A stretch of 64,000 nucleotides of DNA from positions 140,739,634 to 140,803,633 of the forward strand of contig OU343162.1 of NCBI GenBank assembly GCA_910595825.1. Reading direction: 5' to 3'. Positions 62,301 through 64,000 of the stretch are shown in pieces (the stretch's first letter is position 1; every line of letters starts with the position of its first letter). Origin of the DNA: Philhelius pedissequus. Taxonomy: Eukaryota; Arthropoda; Insecta; Diptera; Syrphidae. The notes under the pieces are model-generated. The model had not been told where the DNA came from, ran no database searches, and saw nothing but the letters and a program-made list of their open reading frames with translations. Both the position numbers and the translations under genes were made by a program.

Positions 62301-63762
62301 CCAACAAAAGTATGACGTTTTATTTATCATTTTATGTTTTTATAAAATTTTAACAATTGGAACATGAATCAATATTTTAATTTTTGTTTGAACCTAATTA
62401 TAATTATAAGACTATTATATAAAAGACTCCATATAGTCGTCATTTGTGTTAGTTATTATTTAGTTTTAGAAATTAATATACCTACTATTTACTTTGCGAC
62501 ATTTTCTATAGATATAGTAAAATCTATGAAATTTAATTGCACCTTAGAGTCGACGTGAAAAACGCCAAGAAGATGAACTGTGGAAGGGAATTGATCAATC
62601 TTTGTTCCTGGGCCCATGCGGTAGTGTAGTATGGGCCAATGTTCTTGTTGGCCGTGTTCTTTTCAGTTGTTTAAATGATCCAATTCTTTTGAGCAAAATT
62701 CAAGACTTTCTTCAAAAGAAATTAAGTTCCATTAAGGTTAAATAGCTTTATTCTATTTGTTTTCTTCAAATTATATAATAACAATATATCACCTCTAGCT
62801 GCCTGGTTTCATGGAAGATGTATCGATAACTCAAATTTTCTTGGGCGACACACCACCATTGATACATCGTGTTTCTCAGGCGGTAATTGATGAACGTGGA
62901 ACATGGATTGATGCCGACCTAACATATGAAGGCCTTATGCATATGACAATAACAACCAAACTTAATTTGCTTCGTTTAAAGCGACAACATACAAAAGTCG
63001 TTGTTTCTGATCCAACTGGACCATCGCCAACAAATGGAATTCCAACAATGGGTAGTTCTCCACCCCCAACACTTTCCGAATCAGAGCTAGCTGCAAGCAA
63101 CACCGATCAGCTAATCGATGAAGTTTTAACCAACTGTGCTATCTATGACAGTGATGCTGAAAGCAGTGGTGCATCAAGCTCTGAAACTGGCAGTCCTACT
63201 ATTGGATCGTTGGAAAATAATTCTTCGGAGTATGAAAGGATTACTGCGACATTGTCATGTTGAATAATTGTAATTTATTTATTTTCAGCTCGCAATTTTT
63301 CAATTCTTCACCGGGCAATGCAAAGCGTCTATTTAAAATTGTGGATCGTATTGCTGCTTCCAATCTCTTCCAGTATGCCACAGAATTGTCATACGTCCAA
63401 AAAGCTATGGAAAACATGAGCACAAACATTACTTTACGAGTGGATTTGAAGGGCTTAGTTGGTAGAGTAACAATTAACATTCCACCGCCTCCTTCTGACC
63501 GAATTTGGCTTTCGTATGTTTAAATTTAAATTAAGCCTTCTAAAAATAAATACATAAATTTTTAATATATTTTAGCTTCCGTGGACCACCGAGACTATGG
63601 ATTTCAGCAACGCCAACTGTTGGTGATCACACTTTCGATTGGAGTGTTATAACAAAAGTAATTGAAAGCAAACTTTGTGATGAAGTCAACAAATATCTAG
63701 TTTACCCAAATATGATTGATGTAATTGTTCCATTCCTTGGTCAATCTACATATAAAGAATAA
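59400..63762 (+). CDS. TEX2: TEX2-like SMP-domain ER lipid-transfer protein, 5' end missing
   Basis: TEX2 proteins sit in the ER at membrane contact sites and carry a lipid-binding SMP domain. Exons: 59400-59566, 59634-60731, 60805-60967, 61032-61344, 61409-61524, 61602-61737, 61850-62119, 62238-62309, 62548-62736, 62799-63229, 63289-63513 and 63576-63762 (stop TAA). All phases agree; about 1121 residues are visible, near the ~1100 of the family. A Ser-rich acidic N-terminal region comes first. Hydrophobic segments follow at ~302-350 ('FLSFLMILIVLCMP', 'GVFSCLLVMLIFSSAF'), then a PH-like region (~380-640, ending 'DWYRRFMAAS'). The SMP domain (~785-1110) has 'WANVLVGRVLF', 'GTWIDADLTYEG' and 'FRGPPRLWI'. 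The first exon starts mid-codon, so an upstream coding exon is expected, unless translation begins at ATG 59443. Exon 6 uses a weak donor (GTTGTT). Confidence 0.9.
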
Positions 63763-64000
63763 TCAGTTTGCTACAAGATAATTATTAAGTATATCAATAG
63801 TTTTCCAGTGTGATATATGCTCGTTTAAGACACCCTGGTAATAATGATGAAACATTTTAAATAAGTATGATCTCTTTCAATCTTATTCCTCAATATTAAT
63901 ATTCTATCTCTATTTATCTACAATTCAAAACTTTCCACTCTATTTATCACTTTAAACTGTGATTTTTAAAAACGTATCGTTCTCTCTATTTATCTAACTA
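63763..64000 (+). other. TEX2-like gene 3' flank
   Basis: A/T-rich sequence after the stop codon, presumably 3' UTR. No strong AATAAA hexamer was seen within it. Confidence 0.4.

Overview
The window is nuclear DNA from a higher (brachyceran) fly. It is strongly A/T-rich, has short GT-AG introns, and carries an Orb2-type CPEB gene. It also holds many remnants of non-LTR retrotransposons, Tc1/mariner-like transposons, SINEs and MITEs. The species cannot be fixed from sequence alone.

Only three host protein genes can be supported. (1) A five-exon ELO-family fatty-acid elongase lies on the minus strand (27555-26485) and reads as complete, with 264 codons and every diagnostic ELO motif. (2) orb2, a CPEB2-4-type translational regulator, lies on the plus strand (coding exons 37769-46614; about 532 residues; two RRMs and a C-terminal ZZ zinc domain). 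It is followed by about 5 kb of extremely A/T-rich sequence that may be a long 3' UTR. (3) A TEX2-like ER lipid-transfer protein with an SMP domain lies on the plus strand (59400-63762). Twelve exons are visible; the 5' end is unresolved.

Layout: 1-26 kb is mobile-element debris: a 5'-truncated LINE (3.8-5.95 kb), two broken DDE transposase copies (7.0-8.1 and 12.0-13.0 kb), LINE fragments, an interspersed 'X' repeat family in five places, MITEs, a tRNA-derived SINE and a 5S-rRNA-derived SINE. The elongase sits at 26.5-27.6 kb. From 28 to 36 kb are more LINE pieces, paired MITEs and a THAP-like remnant. orb2 occupies 37.7-46.6 kb, with a 7-kb intron holding a tandem duplication and nested MITEs. 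The stretch 52-57 kb is MITE-rich.

The most striking object is at 57189-59245. It is a tandem array of 344-bp monomers (four complete and one partial, head to tail) followed by an inverted copy, the whole flanked by an 11-bp direct repeat that looks like a target-site duplication. Every monomer encodes a hammerhead ribozyme whose core, three stems and cleavage site can be read directly. Five copies lie on the minus strand and one, in the inverted copy, on the plus strand, about 290 bp before the first recognisable TEX2-like exon. The open helix is stem III (type III topology). I interpret the array as a non-autonomous, ribozyme-bearing retroelement of the retrozyme / Penelope-like kind.
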